Below the pieces are notes generated by a model that was not told where the DNA came from, did not search any database, and worked only from the letters and a program-made list of their open reading frames with translations. A stretch of DNA of 36,629 bases from Thermoplasmata archaeon (GTDB lineage: Archaea > Thermoplasmatota > Thermoplasmata > UBA10834), in the NCBI GenBank assembly GCA_025457815.1, contig JALOTQ010000005.1, positions 1-36,629 on the forward strand, read 5' to 3'. Shown here piece by piece: positions 1 through 7,089 of this stretch; position 1 is the first letter of the stretch, and each line of letters begins with the position of its first letter. Both the position numbers and the translations under genes were made by a program.

Positions 1-309
1 AATGCTTTAGACCCAGGTGTTCAATATGATTTCATCCTTGATGCCGTTGGAAAAGCAAAAACTTCAAAATTGAAAGTTGCATGCAAGAAAGCTCTTGCTC
101 CAAAAGGAAAATACGTATCAATTGATGATGGAAGCCTAATGTTAGACTCGAAGCGTCTTGCTTCAATCAAAGAACTGGTTGAAGCTGGACACATTAAACC
201 AATCATTGATAAATGCTTTCGGTTTGAAGAGATCGTCGAGGCTCACAGGTATGTTGGCAAGGGACATAAAAGGGGAGGAGTTGCAGTAAGCATAGCGCGG
301 TCGTCCTAG
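1..309 (+). CDS. Medium-chain (zinc-type) alcohol dehydrogenase/quinone reductase, C-terminal fragment
   Basis: The reading frame is open from the first base and ends at a TAG at 307-309, so only about the last 102 residues of a longer gene are visible. They read as the C-terminal part of the NAD(P)-binding domain and return to the catalytic domain of an MDR-family oxidoreductase: a FILDAVGK strand, the LAPKGKYVSIDDG segment, then IKELVEAGHIKPIIDK and FEEIVEAHRYVGKGHKRGG, the classic end of this family. Substrate cannot be told from this part. Base composition is odd: the coding DNA is roughly 40% GC with many AAA, AAT and ATT codons, while nearly everything to the right is clearly GC-rich. 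This hints at recent acquisition or a composition boundary. The family call is confident; the specific enzyme is not. Confidence 0.85.
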   Translation, partial: NALDPGVQYDFILDAVGKAKTSKLKVACKKALAPKGKYVSIDDGSLMLDSKRLASIKELVEAGHIKPIIDKCFRFEEIVEAHRYVGKGHKRGGVAVSIARSS

Positions 310-893
310 GGCTCTTCATGGCCAGAGCAAGAGGAACGCTAGGCGAGGAAATGGACAGAGGAAGATCATCCCATCAGCCTCATGAAGCGGCTTGCTGGGA
401 CGTCATAAGAAGACGAGGGCGACAAGAGGTCAGTGAGTCCTTCTCTGTCGAGCAATCCCTTGCCGTTTGCACACAAGGAAGAAGAAAAAGAGGTTTGCGG
501 ACGCCTTGGTGCAATTCCGCATTGATTGAACCGATGACTCTAGTGTCTGGCTTGGACGAGTTCAAGGCTCGCCCGGTCCAAACTCACGCATTGGCCGAAC
601 TCGGAAGAGGATGCCTCGCCAACCTCAGCTTCACGGCCCATCCACATCGCTTTTCTGATGCATAGCGTGATGTCTCGCCGCGCTCTATCCAGCAACCACG
701 ACACCTACGCAGGGTCACTCCATCAACGCTCCCACGAGAGAGGACTGGTGATTCGATTCGGAGGAACCGGGGACGATCTTGCCGCCTGTAAGACCTTCTC
801 TTGAACAACAGAGTATCCATCGATATCGAAAGGTGACCCGACCTCCGAAAGACAATAATGGAGGAAGACCATCTCTCATGCGAGTGAACCATA
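310..893. other. Intergenic region, no convincing gene
   Basis: No open frame here resembles a protein; the longest (318-665, plus strand) is rich in Arg, Ser and His and lacks a ribosome-binding site or recognisable motif. The stretch is GC-rich, unlike the dehydrogenase fragment to its left, and holds one copy of a tRNA-3'-end-like repeat at 557-580. A purine-rich GGAGGAAG at 860-867 precedes an ATG at 878, but that frame does not encode a plausible protein. Confidence 0.6.
557..580 (+). repeat. Direct repeat copy 1, resembling a tRNA T-arm and acceptor 3' end
   Basis: The 24 nt share 23 positions with 2274-2297. The core cgagttcaaggctcg folds as a T-stem (cgag/ctcg) around a TTCAAGG loop that matches the TTCRANN consensus of a tRNA T-loop, and it is followed by ccggtcc plus a discriminator-like a. 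Homology extends upstream: ctggct lies at 547-552, exactly 4 nt before the repeat, as it also does in the second copy. No full tRNA cloverleaf could be built around it. It may be a tRNA remnant or an attachment-site half; this is an inference. Confidence 0.6.
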
Positions 894-2213
894 ATGTCCA
901 CGCTCAAGGCAATCGGCTCCGGCCTCTATCCGGGTGTCGGTCCAGGAACAGCTACCGCGGCGAGACCAAGCGGCAGGAAGCATCGAGTTATGGTCTCGAT
1001 GGTCGCCGTCGCGTTGGCCGCAGTCTTGGTCCTCGCGCTGTGCATCTTCGCTGTCACTTCGAAGGAATCCCTCAGACGCGCGACGCCATCTGATGCCGTC
1101 GGCTGGACCCTGGAAACCGTAGACAACACGGCGAACTCGGGCTGGTTCACCTCGATCGATGTTGACTCCAGCGATTACGTTCACATAGCCTACTGCAATT
1201 ACCCGCTCGTTGGTGATGAAGATCTTATGTATGCGACCAACTCCGGGGGCTCTTGGGCATGCCAGACACTGTACAGCGACGGACGCGTTGGCTCGCACAC
1301 TTCGATTGCCCTGGACGCCGACGACAACGTCCACATAAGTTACCTCAATGACACGGATGGGGACCTCAACTACGCCACGAACGCCGAAGGCTCGTGGGCC
1401 AACTACACTATTGACGGCCTTGGGTCCGTCGGAGCGTTTTCCTCCATAGCGGTAGACTCTGACAACAACGTCCACATAAGCTACTATGACGGTTCGACGA
1501 TGAGCTTGAACTACGCCACCAATGCCAGTGGCTTATGGGTGGTCTACGACCAGCTGGATGGAAAGTTCGGGATAGACATCGGACAGTACACTTCAATCGC
1601 GGTGGATGCGAGCGACGACGTACACATAAGCTACTATAGTGTCATCGCCCGCGACCTGAAATACATCACCAACTCAGGTGGTTCGTGGGCAACGCCAATA
1701 GTATTGGACAGGTATGGCGATGTTGGCAAGGGCACTTCGATCGCTGTTGACTCCAACGGCTATGTCCACATAAGCTACTACAACTACTCTGCCAGGGACC
1801 TCAAGTATGCCACCAACTCAACGGGCTCGTGGGCGAACTACACCCTCGATGGTAAGGGTTTGGCCAACGACGTCGGCATGTTCTCCTCCATAGCCCTCGA
1901 CGCCGACGATGATGTCCACATAAGCTATTCTAACGAATCGTCCGGCGACCTCATGTACGCCACGAACGCGGGCGGGTCGTGGGCAATCTACACAATAGAC
2001 AGCACCGGGTGGGTTGGCGCGCACAATTCGATCGCCACAGACTCCCTTGGCCATGTCCACATCAGCTACTTCGATGACACGAACACCGCCCTCAAGTATG
2101 CCACGAACGGAGTGGTGATCCCTGAGTTCCCGCTGGCCGGCGTGGCGACGGTGGTGATTGCGTCCGTGTGCATACTGGCCGCTCTGAGGCGAAGGGCCAT
2201 CGAGGACCAGTGA
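894..2213 (+). CDS. Seven-repeat beta-propeller surface protein with PEF-CTERM sorting tail
   Basis: 439 residues. A hydrophobic segment lies at about residues 33-56 after a basic stretch (RPSGRKHR). The ectodomain carries seven copies of the motif S-I-A-x-D-x4-V-H-I-S-Y spaced about 50 residues apart, each followed by a segment like DLKYATNSGGSW. This is the pattern of a seven-bladed propeller built from BNR/Asp-box-like blades. The C-terminus reads VIPEFPLAG, a hydrophobic stretch and then RRR: a PEF-CTERM signal, recognised in archaea by an archaeosortase that cleaves and anchors the protein at the surface. No archaeosortase lies in the window. The start is uncertain: ATG at 894 has no clear ribosome-binding site, while ATG at 990 has AGGAAG about 9 nt upstream and would begin directly with the hydrophobic segment. 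The repeat units are also visibly similar at DNA level (cacataagctactat recurs). The ligand is unknown. Confidence 0.88.
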   Translation: MSTLKAIGSGLYPGVGPGTATAARPSGRKHRVMVSMVAVALAAVLVLALCIFAVTSKESLRRATPSDAVGWTLETVDNTANSGWFTSIDVDSSDYVHIAYCNYPLVGDEDLMYATNSGGSWACQTLYSDGRVGSHTSIALDADDNVHISYLNDTDGDLNYATNAEGSWANYTIDGLGSVGAFSSIAVDSDNNVHISYYDGSTMSLNYATNASGLWVVYDQLDGKFGIDIGQYTSIAVDASDDVHISYYSVIARDLKYITNSGGSWATPIVLDRYGDVGKGTSIAVDSNGYVHISYYNYSARDLKYATNSTGSWANYTLDGKGLANDVGMFSSIALDADDDVHISYSNESSGDLMYATNAGGSWAIYTIDSTGWVGAHNSIATDSLGHVHISYFDDTNTALKYATNGVVIPEFPLAGVATVVIASVCILAALRRRAIEDQ

Positions 2214-2273
2214 GAGAGAACACCGCCTCGAATCCCAGGTGATTGGCGTCAGATACAAGAGGGCTGGCTCTCG

Positions 2274-2297
2274 CGAGTTCAAGGCTCGTCCGGTCCA
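2274..2297 (+). repeat. Direct repeat copy 2, resembling a tRNA T-arm and acceptor 3' end
   Basis: Matches 557-580 at 23 of 24 positions (one C-to-T change) and has the same ctggct six-mer 4 nt upstream, at 2264-2269. It lies about 60 nt after the stop of the PEF-CTERM gene, so the two copies bracket that gene as a unit of about 1.7 kb. No integrase or transposase is present between them. Confidence 0.6.
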
Positions 2298-2334
2298 CTT
2301 CTACACTCCGCCGCATTTGTTCGCTGATGCGGAA

Positions 2335-3684
2335 TCATCGGGATTTCGTCTCCTCTTTGAGAGCCCTCTCCAAGATGTCAAGGCCCGTCTCCAACAATGA
2401 CCTGGTGATCGTGAGCGGCGGATGAAGCCTCAACACACTGTTGAAGTAACCCCCTGAGGACACGTAAAGTCCCTTCTTGAAACAACTGAGCTGCACCTTC
2501 CTGGCCAGCTCAGGCGCGGGCTCCTTCCCTTTCTTCGTTCGTACCAGTTCGATGGCCATCATCGCCCCCAACCCTCTCGCATCACCGACCTCTTCGAACC
2601 GGCTCTCCCATTCTTCAAAGCGCCTCTTCTCAACGCTGTGAATCATCTTCGCATTCGAAGTCCACCGCTTGGCCAACTTGATGGCTTCCAGAGCGCCGGC
2701 GCAGCAGATGGGGCTTCCTCCGTATGTCCCGCCCAGGCTCGCAGGGGTTGGCGCGGACATGATCTCATCTCTTCCCGTCACTGCTCCTATGGGCAAGCCC
2801 ATTGACAGCGACTTCCCGGTGACCACAATATCAGGTTCCACCTTCCAGTGCTCGATCGCGAACAGTCTTCCTGTCCTTCCGAAGCCAGTCTGAATCTCAT
2901 CGTCGATCAGTATGATTCCGTTGTCGTCGCATATTCTCCTGATCTGCTCCCAGTAGCCTGGCGGAGGGCAGAGGAATCCGCCGGCTCCTTGGACCGGCTC
3001 CATGACAAGGCAACAGACATCGTCCTTGAGTTTCTTCGAGGTGACGGCTTCCTCGACGAGGCCCGTGCAAGAAATGCCACATGAGGGGTACTCCAGATCC
3101 AGAGGACACCTGTAGCAGTATGCGAAGTCCACCAGCTTCACATTCTGATACATCGAACCGAAACCCTCGCGGAACGGCTTCTCCTTGCCCATGAGCGAGA
3201 GTCCGAGGTATGTCCTCCCGTGGTATCCGGTGACGTAGGACACCAGCCATCTCTTCCTGTTGTACGCCTTGGCTATCTTGACTGAGTTCTCGATGGCTTC
3301 AGAGCCGCTGTTCATGATCAGGCTCTTCCCCAAGTGTCCGGGGCAAATCCGCGACAGCTCCTCAGCGAGCCTGAGATATGGCTCGTACATCGAGACCATG
3401 GCGCAGATATGATCAAACTTGTCAATCTGGCGCTTCCACGCATGCACGACCTCCTTTGGCCTGTGTCCGCAGTTCAGTGCGCCCAGACCGACCGTGAAAT
3501 CCAGATAGACGTTGCCGTCGACGTCCTGGAGAAACGGACCATCGGCCCTGTCTATCACGGCTGGAAGGCTGACTCCGAGACCGACGGTCACAAATCGCTC
3601 TTTCCTCTTGATCGCAGACCTGGACCTTGGCCCTGGAGGCTCCACCACTATCCTAGGACCACTCAACTTCCCCTTATCTGCCAT
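2335..3684 (-). CDS. Class III PLP aminotransferase (GabT/ornithine aminotransferase-like) with four-cysteine insert
   Basis: 449 residues from ATG at 3684, chosen because GGCGGAGA ends about 5 nt upstream; the frame stays open to an ATG at 3756, which has no ribosome-binding site and would add 24 low-complexity residues. Fold-type I PLP enzyme of the 4-aminobutyrate/acetylornithine group, transferring an omega- or alpha-amino group to a 2-oxoacid in the cytoplasm. Visible motifs: NSGSEAIENSVK (cofactor phosphate loop), YHGRTYLGLS, the DDEIQTGFGRTG block whose Asp binds the pyridine nitrogen, and the Schiff-base lysine K291 in VVTGKSLSMG. An insert at residues 190-206 has C-x2-C-x8-C-x3-C (CYRCP...PSCGISC), a possible metal or Fe-S site, shared with the paralogue at 34571-35914. 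It stands alone, convergent with the PEF-CTERM gene. Donor amino acid is not predictable from sequence. Confidence 0.93.
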   Translation of the reverse strand: MADKGKLSGPRIVVEPPGPRSRSAIKRKERFVTVGLGVSLPAVIDRADGPFLQDVDGNVYLDFTVGLGALNCGHRPKEVVHAWKRQIDKFDHICAMVSMYEPYLRLAEELSRICPGHLGKSLIMNSGSEAIENSVKIAKAYNRKRWLVSYVTGYHGRTYLGLSLMGKEKPFREGFGSMYQNVKLVDFAYCYRCPLDLEYPSCGISCTGLVEEAVTSKKLKDDVCCLVMEPVQGAGGFLCPPPGYWEQIRRICDDNGIILIDDEIQTGFGRTGRLFAIEHWKVEPDIVVTGKSLSMGLPIGAVTGRDEIMSAPTPASLGGTYGGSPICCAGALEAIKLAKRWTSNAKMIHSVEKRRFEEWESRFEEVGDARGLGAMMAIELVRTKKGKEPAPELARKVQLSCFKKGLYVSSGGYFNSVLRLHPPLTITRSLLETGLDILERALKEETKSR

Positions 3685-3886
3685 GGAATCTCCGCCGAAT
3701 GCTGCAGCCGGCCCTGAAGACGGTTCATCTGCTTGGATGAAGGGTATGAGTGACATTATGAAAAAGGTTGTCGCGGCAGGATGTCTGGCTCGGACGAATT
3801 CTAGGCTTCACATGCCCATTGTCCCGGATAGCCAGCATCTCCAAACTCTTATGCTCTGACCCCCCAATCGGGTTTCCAGAGATGTC

Positions 3887-4339
3887 TTGAGCGAGAACGT
3901 AAAAGCCATCGGTGTCATGTTCGGTCTTGTTGGAGGCCTTGTCGGCACGGTCCTCATGGACGTCGCGATGATGATCATCTTCGTCTCCGTTGGGGAGCGA
4001 CCCGACATGTTCTTCGCAATGGTTGGCGAGAAAGTCGGCGGGACTGCGGTATTGGGACTCGCGATCCACAACATCATTGGCGCGAGCGGCGGGTTTGTCT
4101 TCTCCCTCATAGTACTGAACATCTCTGCACTCGAACTGACGAGTGTCGGGAAGGGGCTGAAGCTTGGCGTTGCCGCCGGAGTCATCACGATACCGCTGGG
4201 CTGCGTTCCGATGGCGATCTGGCTCGGTGAGCCTGTAATGAACGTGGTTGCCTTCTCGATTGTCCCACACCTTGTGTGGGGGACAGTCCTCGGATGGATA
4301 GTGGCGTCAGGGCTGCTGCGGTTCACGACCCGTTCCTGA
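3887..4339 (+). CDS. Small integral membrane protein, four predicted transmembrane helices
   Basis: 150 residues with hydrophobic segments at roughly 7-33, 50-80, 90-113 and 118-143, and short polar loops. I do not recognise the family. The first segment (GVMFGLVGGLVGTVLMDVAMMI) is glycine-rich, as in small membrane proteins that pack tightly. The assigned start is a TTG at 3887 with no strong ribosome-binding site; an ATG at 3917 is an alternative that would trim ten residues. The end faces the convergent DUF998-like gene only 10 nt away. No neighbour gives a clear functional hint. Confidence 0.7.
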   Translation: MSENVKAIGVMFGLVGGLVGTVLMDVAMMIIFVSVGERPDMFFAMVGEKVGGTAVLGLAIHNIIGASGGFVFSLIVLNISALELTSVGKGLKLGVAAGVITIPLGCVPMAIWLGEPVMNVVAFSIVPHLVWGTVLGWIVASGLLRFTTRS

Positions 4340-4349
4340 CCAAGCTCTG

Positions 4350-4979
4350 TCAGGCAACGGTCTGTCGCTTCGAAGTGGCGTCCCCGAGCAGGTTCCCGCC
4401 GAATGCGACCATCCAAAGCAGAGCGGGGTAGGCGATCAGCCGCTCCGTTCCACCATGCCCGATGCTCCCAGAGACGTCCACTGCATTGGAGTCAACGAGG
4501 ATCATCATGACGAGGAAGACAATTCCAGTGGCTCCCGCGAGCAACGACATCACCTTCAGAGGCCCCTTCGTCAGTCTCACGCACGTGATGGCCTCCAAGT
4601 TGATGAAGAAGAACGCCACGAATGCGAACAGTCCGTGGATGCCAATCGGGCTGTCGAGCGGAATCGCAGCCGCGCCCATTGCGCCGATGCCGCCAAGGAC
4701 AAACATCGCGTAGAGGACCCGGCTTCCGTGCACCTTGTAGAAGAAGAACCCCGCGAAGAGGTTGAGCAGTCCTATCGCGAACATCGAGGCGTTGAAGAAG
4801 AGCCGCGTCTCGTCGATCACCCCGAGGTCGCTGATCGCGTTCTCGTGCATGCTGTAGTCCGGCGCCACAGCCTCTGCAACCATCATCACTACGAGGAACT
4901 GGGCCGAGGCAACCAGCAGCAACAAGCCCGTCATGGCTTTGGTTTCGGCAAGCAGTGACCTCAAAGACACCACAAACAC
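4350..4979 (-). CDS. DUF998-like membrane protein, six predicted transmembrane helices
   Basis: 209 residues. Hydrophobic segments run through the whole length, with a short loop after the first helix reading YSMHENAISDLG. That H-E-N-x-I-S-D-L-G pattern is typical of DUF998 membrane proteins, whose function is not established. The GTG start at 4979 is supported by a TATA-like box at 5011-5017 on the same strand, which places transcription start about 9 nt upstream, so the transcript is nearly leaderless; GGAAGG lies immediately before the start. An internal ATG at residue 16 is an alternative. It converges with the small membrane gene on its left and diverges from the one at 5291. Confidence 0.8.
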   Translation of the reverse strand: MFVVSLRSLLAETKAMTGLLLLVASAQFLVVMMVAEAVAPDYSMHENAISDLGVIDETRLFFNASMFAIGLLNLFAGFFFYKVHGSRVLYAMFVLGGIGAMGAAAIPLDSPIGIHGLFAFVAFFFINLEAITCVRLTKGPLKVMSLLAGATGIVFLVMMILVDSNAVDVSGSIGHGGTERLIAYPALLWMVAFGGNLLGDATSKRQTVA

Positions 4980-5010
4980 ACCTTCCGGCCGGTGAGACTC
5001 TCGCCAGCTC

Positions 5011-5017
5011 TATAAAC
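5011..5017 (-). promoter_or_regulatory. TATA-like box for the DUF998-like gene
   Basis: Read on the minus strand this is GTTTATA, about 32 nt before the GTG start at 4979. With the usual archaeal spacing of about 26 nt from TATA centre to transcription start, the leader would be about 9 nt. Confidence 0.5.
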
Positions 5018-5256
5018 ATGTGCAATCGACACGATCTAAAACCTCAGCTCCTTCAACGCGCTCGCGCGGTTGAATTCGAGGCTTTGGTTCTGAACGAGGG
5101 GCCTTGCCTGGGTGTATGTCTCCATGGAAGCGAGATGATTGCCCCGCAACTTGAATCTGCCTTGTCCCCTGCTTCCTGTGATTGCACACAAGCGTACAAC
5201 GTTCGAGAACCAGTCTCCCATGTCCCGTAGGTTCACTGGGGGGGCACTGGCGAGCC

Positions 5257-5264
5257 ATAAATAT
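5257..5264 (+). promoter_or_regulatory. TATA-like box for the membrane protein at 5291
   Basis: ATAAATAT centred about 30 nt before the ATG at 5291, in otherwise GC-rich DNA. The predicted transcription start is about 5 nt before the start codon, so the message would be leaderless or nearly so; no ribosome-binding site is present, which agrees. The remainder of the 4980-5290 gap shows no gene. Confidence 0.6.
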
Positions 5265-5290
5265 CTGGATGGCGATTTGACCTGGATATC

Positions 5291-5776
5291 ATGGCCGACA
5301 CCAGCAGGAAACCCAAACCTGTCTCTGTTACTACTTTGATCGTGTTGGAAGCAATCCTGGCATTCTTCGGGTTCGCAAGTGGAAGCCAGTTCATCCGCGA
5401 CCCCTCGGGAGGGACTCACGACATGGACACTTCGATACTCGAAGGCACCCCGGTTGGAGACTTCCTAATCGTCGGGCTCTTCTTCGTCATCTGCTACGGA
5501 TTCCTGCCCGTCCTGAACATATACGGCCTCCTGAGGCTCCCGAGATGGCGTTGGACTGACGCGGTCAACAAGTGGACCGGGCAGAACTGGGCATGGACTG
5601 GAACTGCGGCGACCGGCGTGATCCTCATAATCTGGATAGTCGTCGAGATAGCCTACATCGGCTCTCCTGAGGGTTTCCCGCGATTCCTTCAGGTCACATT
5701 CGCCCTTCTCGGCGTCGTCATCCTCGCGCTGGCATTCCTTCCAAGCGCAAGAGCATACGCGAAGTTCGTGGACTGA
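5291..5776 (+). CDS. Integral membrane protein, three to four predicted transmembrane helices
   Basis: 161 residues, family not recognised. A basic N-terminus (MADTSRKPKP) precedes hydrophobic segments at about 13-32, 57-80, 99-122 and 133-150. Between helices 1 and 2 is a short outside loop (FIRDPSGGTHDMD). A tryptophan-rich stretch (LPRWRWTDAVNKWTGQNWAWTG) precedes the third helix. The start is well supported by a TATA-like box at 5257-5264 with a near-leaderless arrangement. It lies 36 nt upstream of a flavodoxin in the same direction, so the two may be co-transcribed; whether the membrane protein is a redox partner is speculation. Confidence 0.75.
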   Translation: MADTSRKPKPVSVTTLIVLEAILAFFGFASGSQFIRDPSGGTHDMDTSILEGTPVGDFLIVGLFFVICYGFLPVLNIYGLLRLPRWRWTDAVNKWTGQNWAWTGTAATGVILIIWIVVEIAYIGSPEGFPRFLQVTFALLGVVILALAFLPSARAYAKFVD

Positions 5777-5812
5777 GCACTTCAAAGGGCAGATCAGGAG
5801 ATGTGATTCGAC

Positions 5813-6304
5813 TTGAGAATCGAATACTACCACGCCTCGGAATACGGGAACGGTGCGCAGGTCGCGGAGGAGTTCAAGAGGGTAATGGCGACCCTTGGAG
5901 CCAGCGTCAGCGTCCATCATGTCCGGGACGTGAAACCGATGGAGCTCCCCCCTGCGGACCTCTACCTGTTCAGCTCGCCGGGCCGGTTCGGGAAGCCGAT
6001 CGGTGACATGCGCCGCTTCCTGAAGAAACTGAACCTGCCTTCAGGAGCGCGCTACGCGCTCCTTGTCACGGAGTTGAACCCCGTTGCGGACAAGAAGACT
6101 GAGAAGGGACCTTCCGAGGACGAGCTGGGGAAGTGCCAGCAGATCATCCCGAGGATGGACGAAGCTCTCCAGGCCAAGGGCCTCTCGAAAGTGGTTGATG
6201 GGAAGATCTACGTGACAGGCATGAAAGGACCGCTCGAGAGCGGGTGGCAGGGCAAGGTGATGGATTTCGCCCAGACTGTCCTCAGGCAGACATCTTGCCC
6301 ATAG
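5813..6304 (+). CDS. Flavodoxin-family protein
   Basis: 163 residues with a flavodoxin-like alpha/beta fold: an N-terminal strand IEYYHASEYGNGAQVAEEFKR, in which the loop SEYGNG takes the place of the FMN phosphate loop (T/S-x-T-G-x-T), and a second conserved loop LFSSPGRFGKPIGDMRRFLKKL, as in flavodoxins where the isoalloxazine ring sits. The FMN loop is not canonical, so binding is likely but not certain. It would carry electrons in the cytoplasm; partners are unknown. The start is TTG at 5813 with AGGAG about 12 nt upstream, since the nearer ATG (5801) is followed at once by a stop. Its 3' end overlaps by 23 nt that of a second, convergent flavodoxin. Confidence 0.82.
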   Translation: MRIEYYHASEYGNGAQVAEEFKRVMATLGASVSVHHVRDVKPMELPPADLYLFSSPGRFGKPIGDMRRFLKKLNLPSGARYALLVTELNPVADKKTEKGPSEDELGKCQQIIPRMDEALQAKGLSKVVDGKIYVTGMKGPLESGWQGKVMDFAQTVLRQTSCP

Positions 6305-6782
6305 TCTCTCTGGCGAAGGCACGTGCCTTCTCTATCCTCTTCTCATCTGGCTGGCCCTTGCTGTTGTCCTTCTTGGCATCGGCCCTCAGCTTCTTGTTCG
6401 GAGAGATCTTCATGATGATTTTGATGCCGCCCGCGAGCTGGCCCTGGCAGTCGAAAGCCCCCACGATGTCCGCGCCCGAAGCTGCCTGCTTGAATTTCGC
6501 GACGTACTCTACGACCTCAGGCTCACTTTCTGGTGCCGCGTGAGTCACGAAGAGAGCGACCTTCTTGCCGTCCTTGCACAGCCTCTCCAGCATTGCCTTG
6601 GTCTTCTTGTCAGGACCATATCCGTGTGTTGGGAAGCCCAGGAATGACAAGTCGTATGCACCCAGACTCTCCACTTCGTTGACCGGCTTGATCTCTTTCT
6701 CCGCCGCTATCTCGCTGTAGATCGCTTCGGCGACCTTCTTGGTGTTCCCTGTAGAAGACATATACGCAACGAGCACTTTCAT
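6282..6782 (-). CDS. Flavodoxin
   Basis: 166 residues. The N-terminus MKVLVAYMSSTGNTKKVAEAI contains a textbook FMN phosphate-binding loop (SSTGNT), followed by FLGFPTHGYGP, the loop that covers the isoalloxazine ring, and ALFVTHAAPE for the third strand. This is the typical size of a short-chain flavodoxin with a longer charged C-terminal helix. It would act as a one- or two-electron carrier in the cytoplasm. A TATA-like box at about 6814-6820 precedes the ATG, giving a short leader of about 8 nt without a ribosome-binding site. Its last codons overlap the convergent flavodoxin gene at 5813-6304. Confidence 0.92.
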   Translation of the reverse strand: MKVLVAYMSSTGNTKKVAEAIYSEIAAEKEIKPVNEVESLGAYDLSFLGFPTHGYGPDKKTKAMLERLCKDGKKVALFVTHAAPESEPEVVEYVAKFKQAASGADIVGAFDCQGQLAGGIKIIMKISPNKKLRADAKKDNSKGQPDEKRIEKARAFARETMGKMSA

Positions 6783-7089
6783 ACAATCCCCGGGCCAGGG
6801 AACTGCGAGACCGCATATAACCAGTTCGGTGCATCACCGGACTTATGGCGCCCGGAAAGCTCAGACTTCGACAACTTTCGGGTGCACTCAATGCGGGGCA
6901 TCCGAATCGAGCCGAGGGCAATGACTATCGGGCTCAATGTGAAATGACCAAGACATCATTCAGGGGCGACTGTGAGGAACGCTCTGAGCATCCCAGAGGC
7001 TTCTTCACCCTCGAAGGTCCCCGATCGAAGCGGAATTCTCGAAAAATGAAAAGGGTTTGGTGAGTTCCATACCTCGGACTTCGGGTGGA
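6783..7089. other. Intergenic region of about 300 nt
   Basis: Apart from the TATA-like box at 6814-6820 I see no gene. Short frames on both strands lack motifs and ribosome-binding sites. It separates the flavodoxin promoter from the 3' end of the exported protein at 7090. Confidence 0.5.
6814..6820 (-). promoter_or_regulatory. TATA-like box for flavodoxin
   Basis: Read on the minus strand this is TTATATG, about 35 nt before the ATG at 6782, within GC-rich DNA. It would give a leader of only a few nucleotides. Confidence 0.5.

Noticed and set aside
318-665. 115-residue open frame on the plus strand
   Set aside because: No motif, no ribosome-binding site, and unusual amino-acid use. It also covers the tRNA-like repeat.
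2205-2297. Possible complete long-variable-arm tRNA ending at repeat copy 2
   Set aside because: An acceptor-like ggaccag exists at 2205, but it lies in the last codons of the PEF-CTERM gene, leaves a mismatch, and no D-arm or anticodon arm can be formed.
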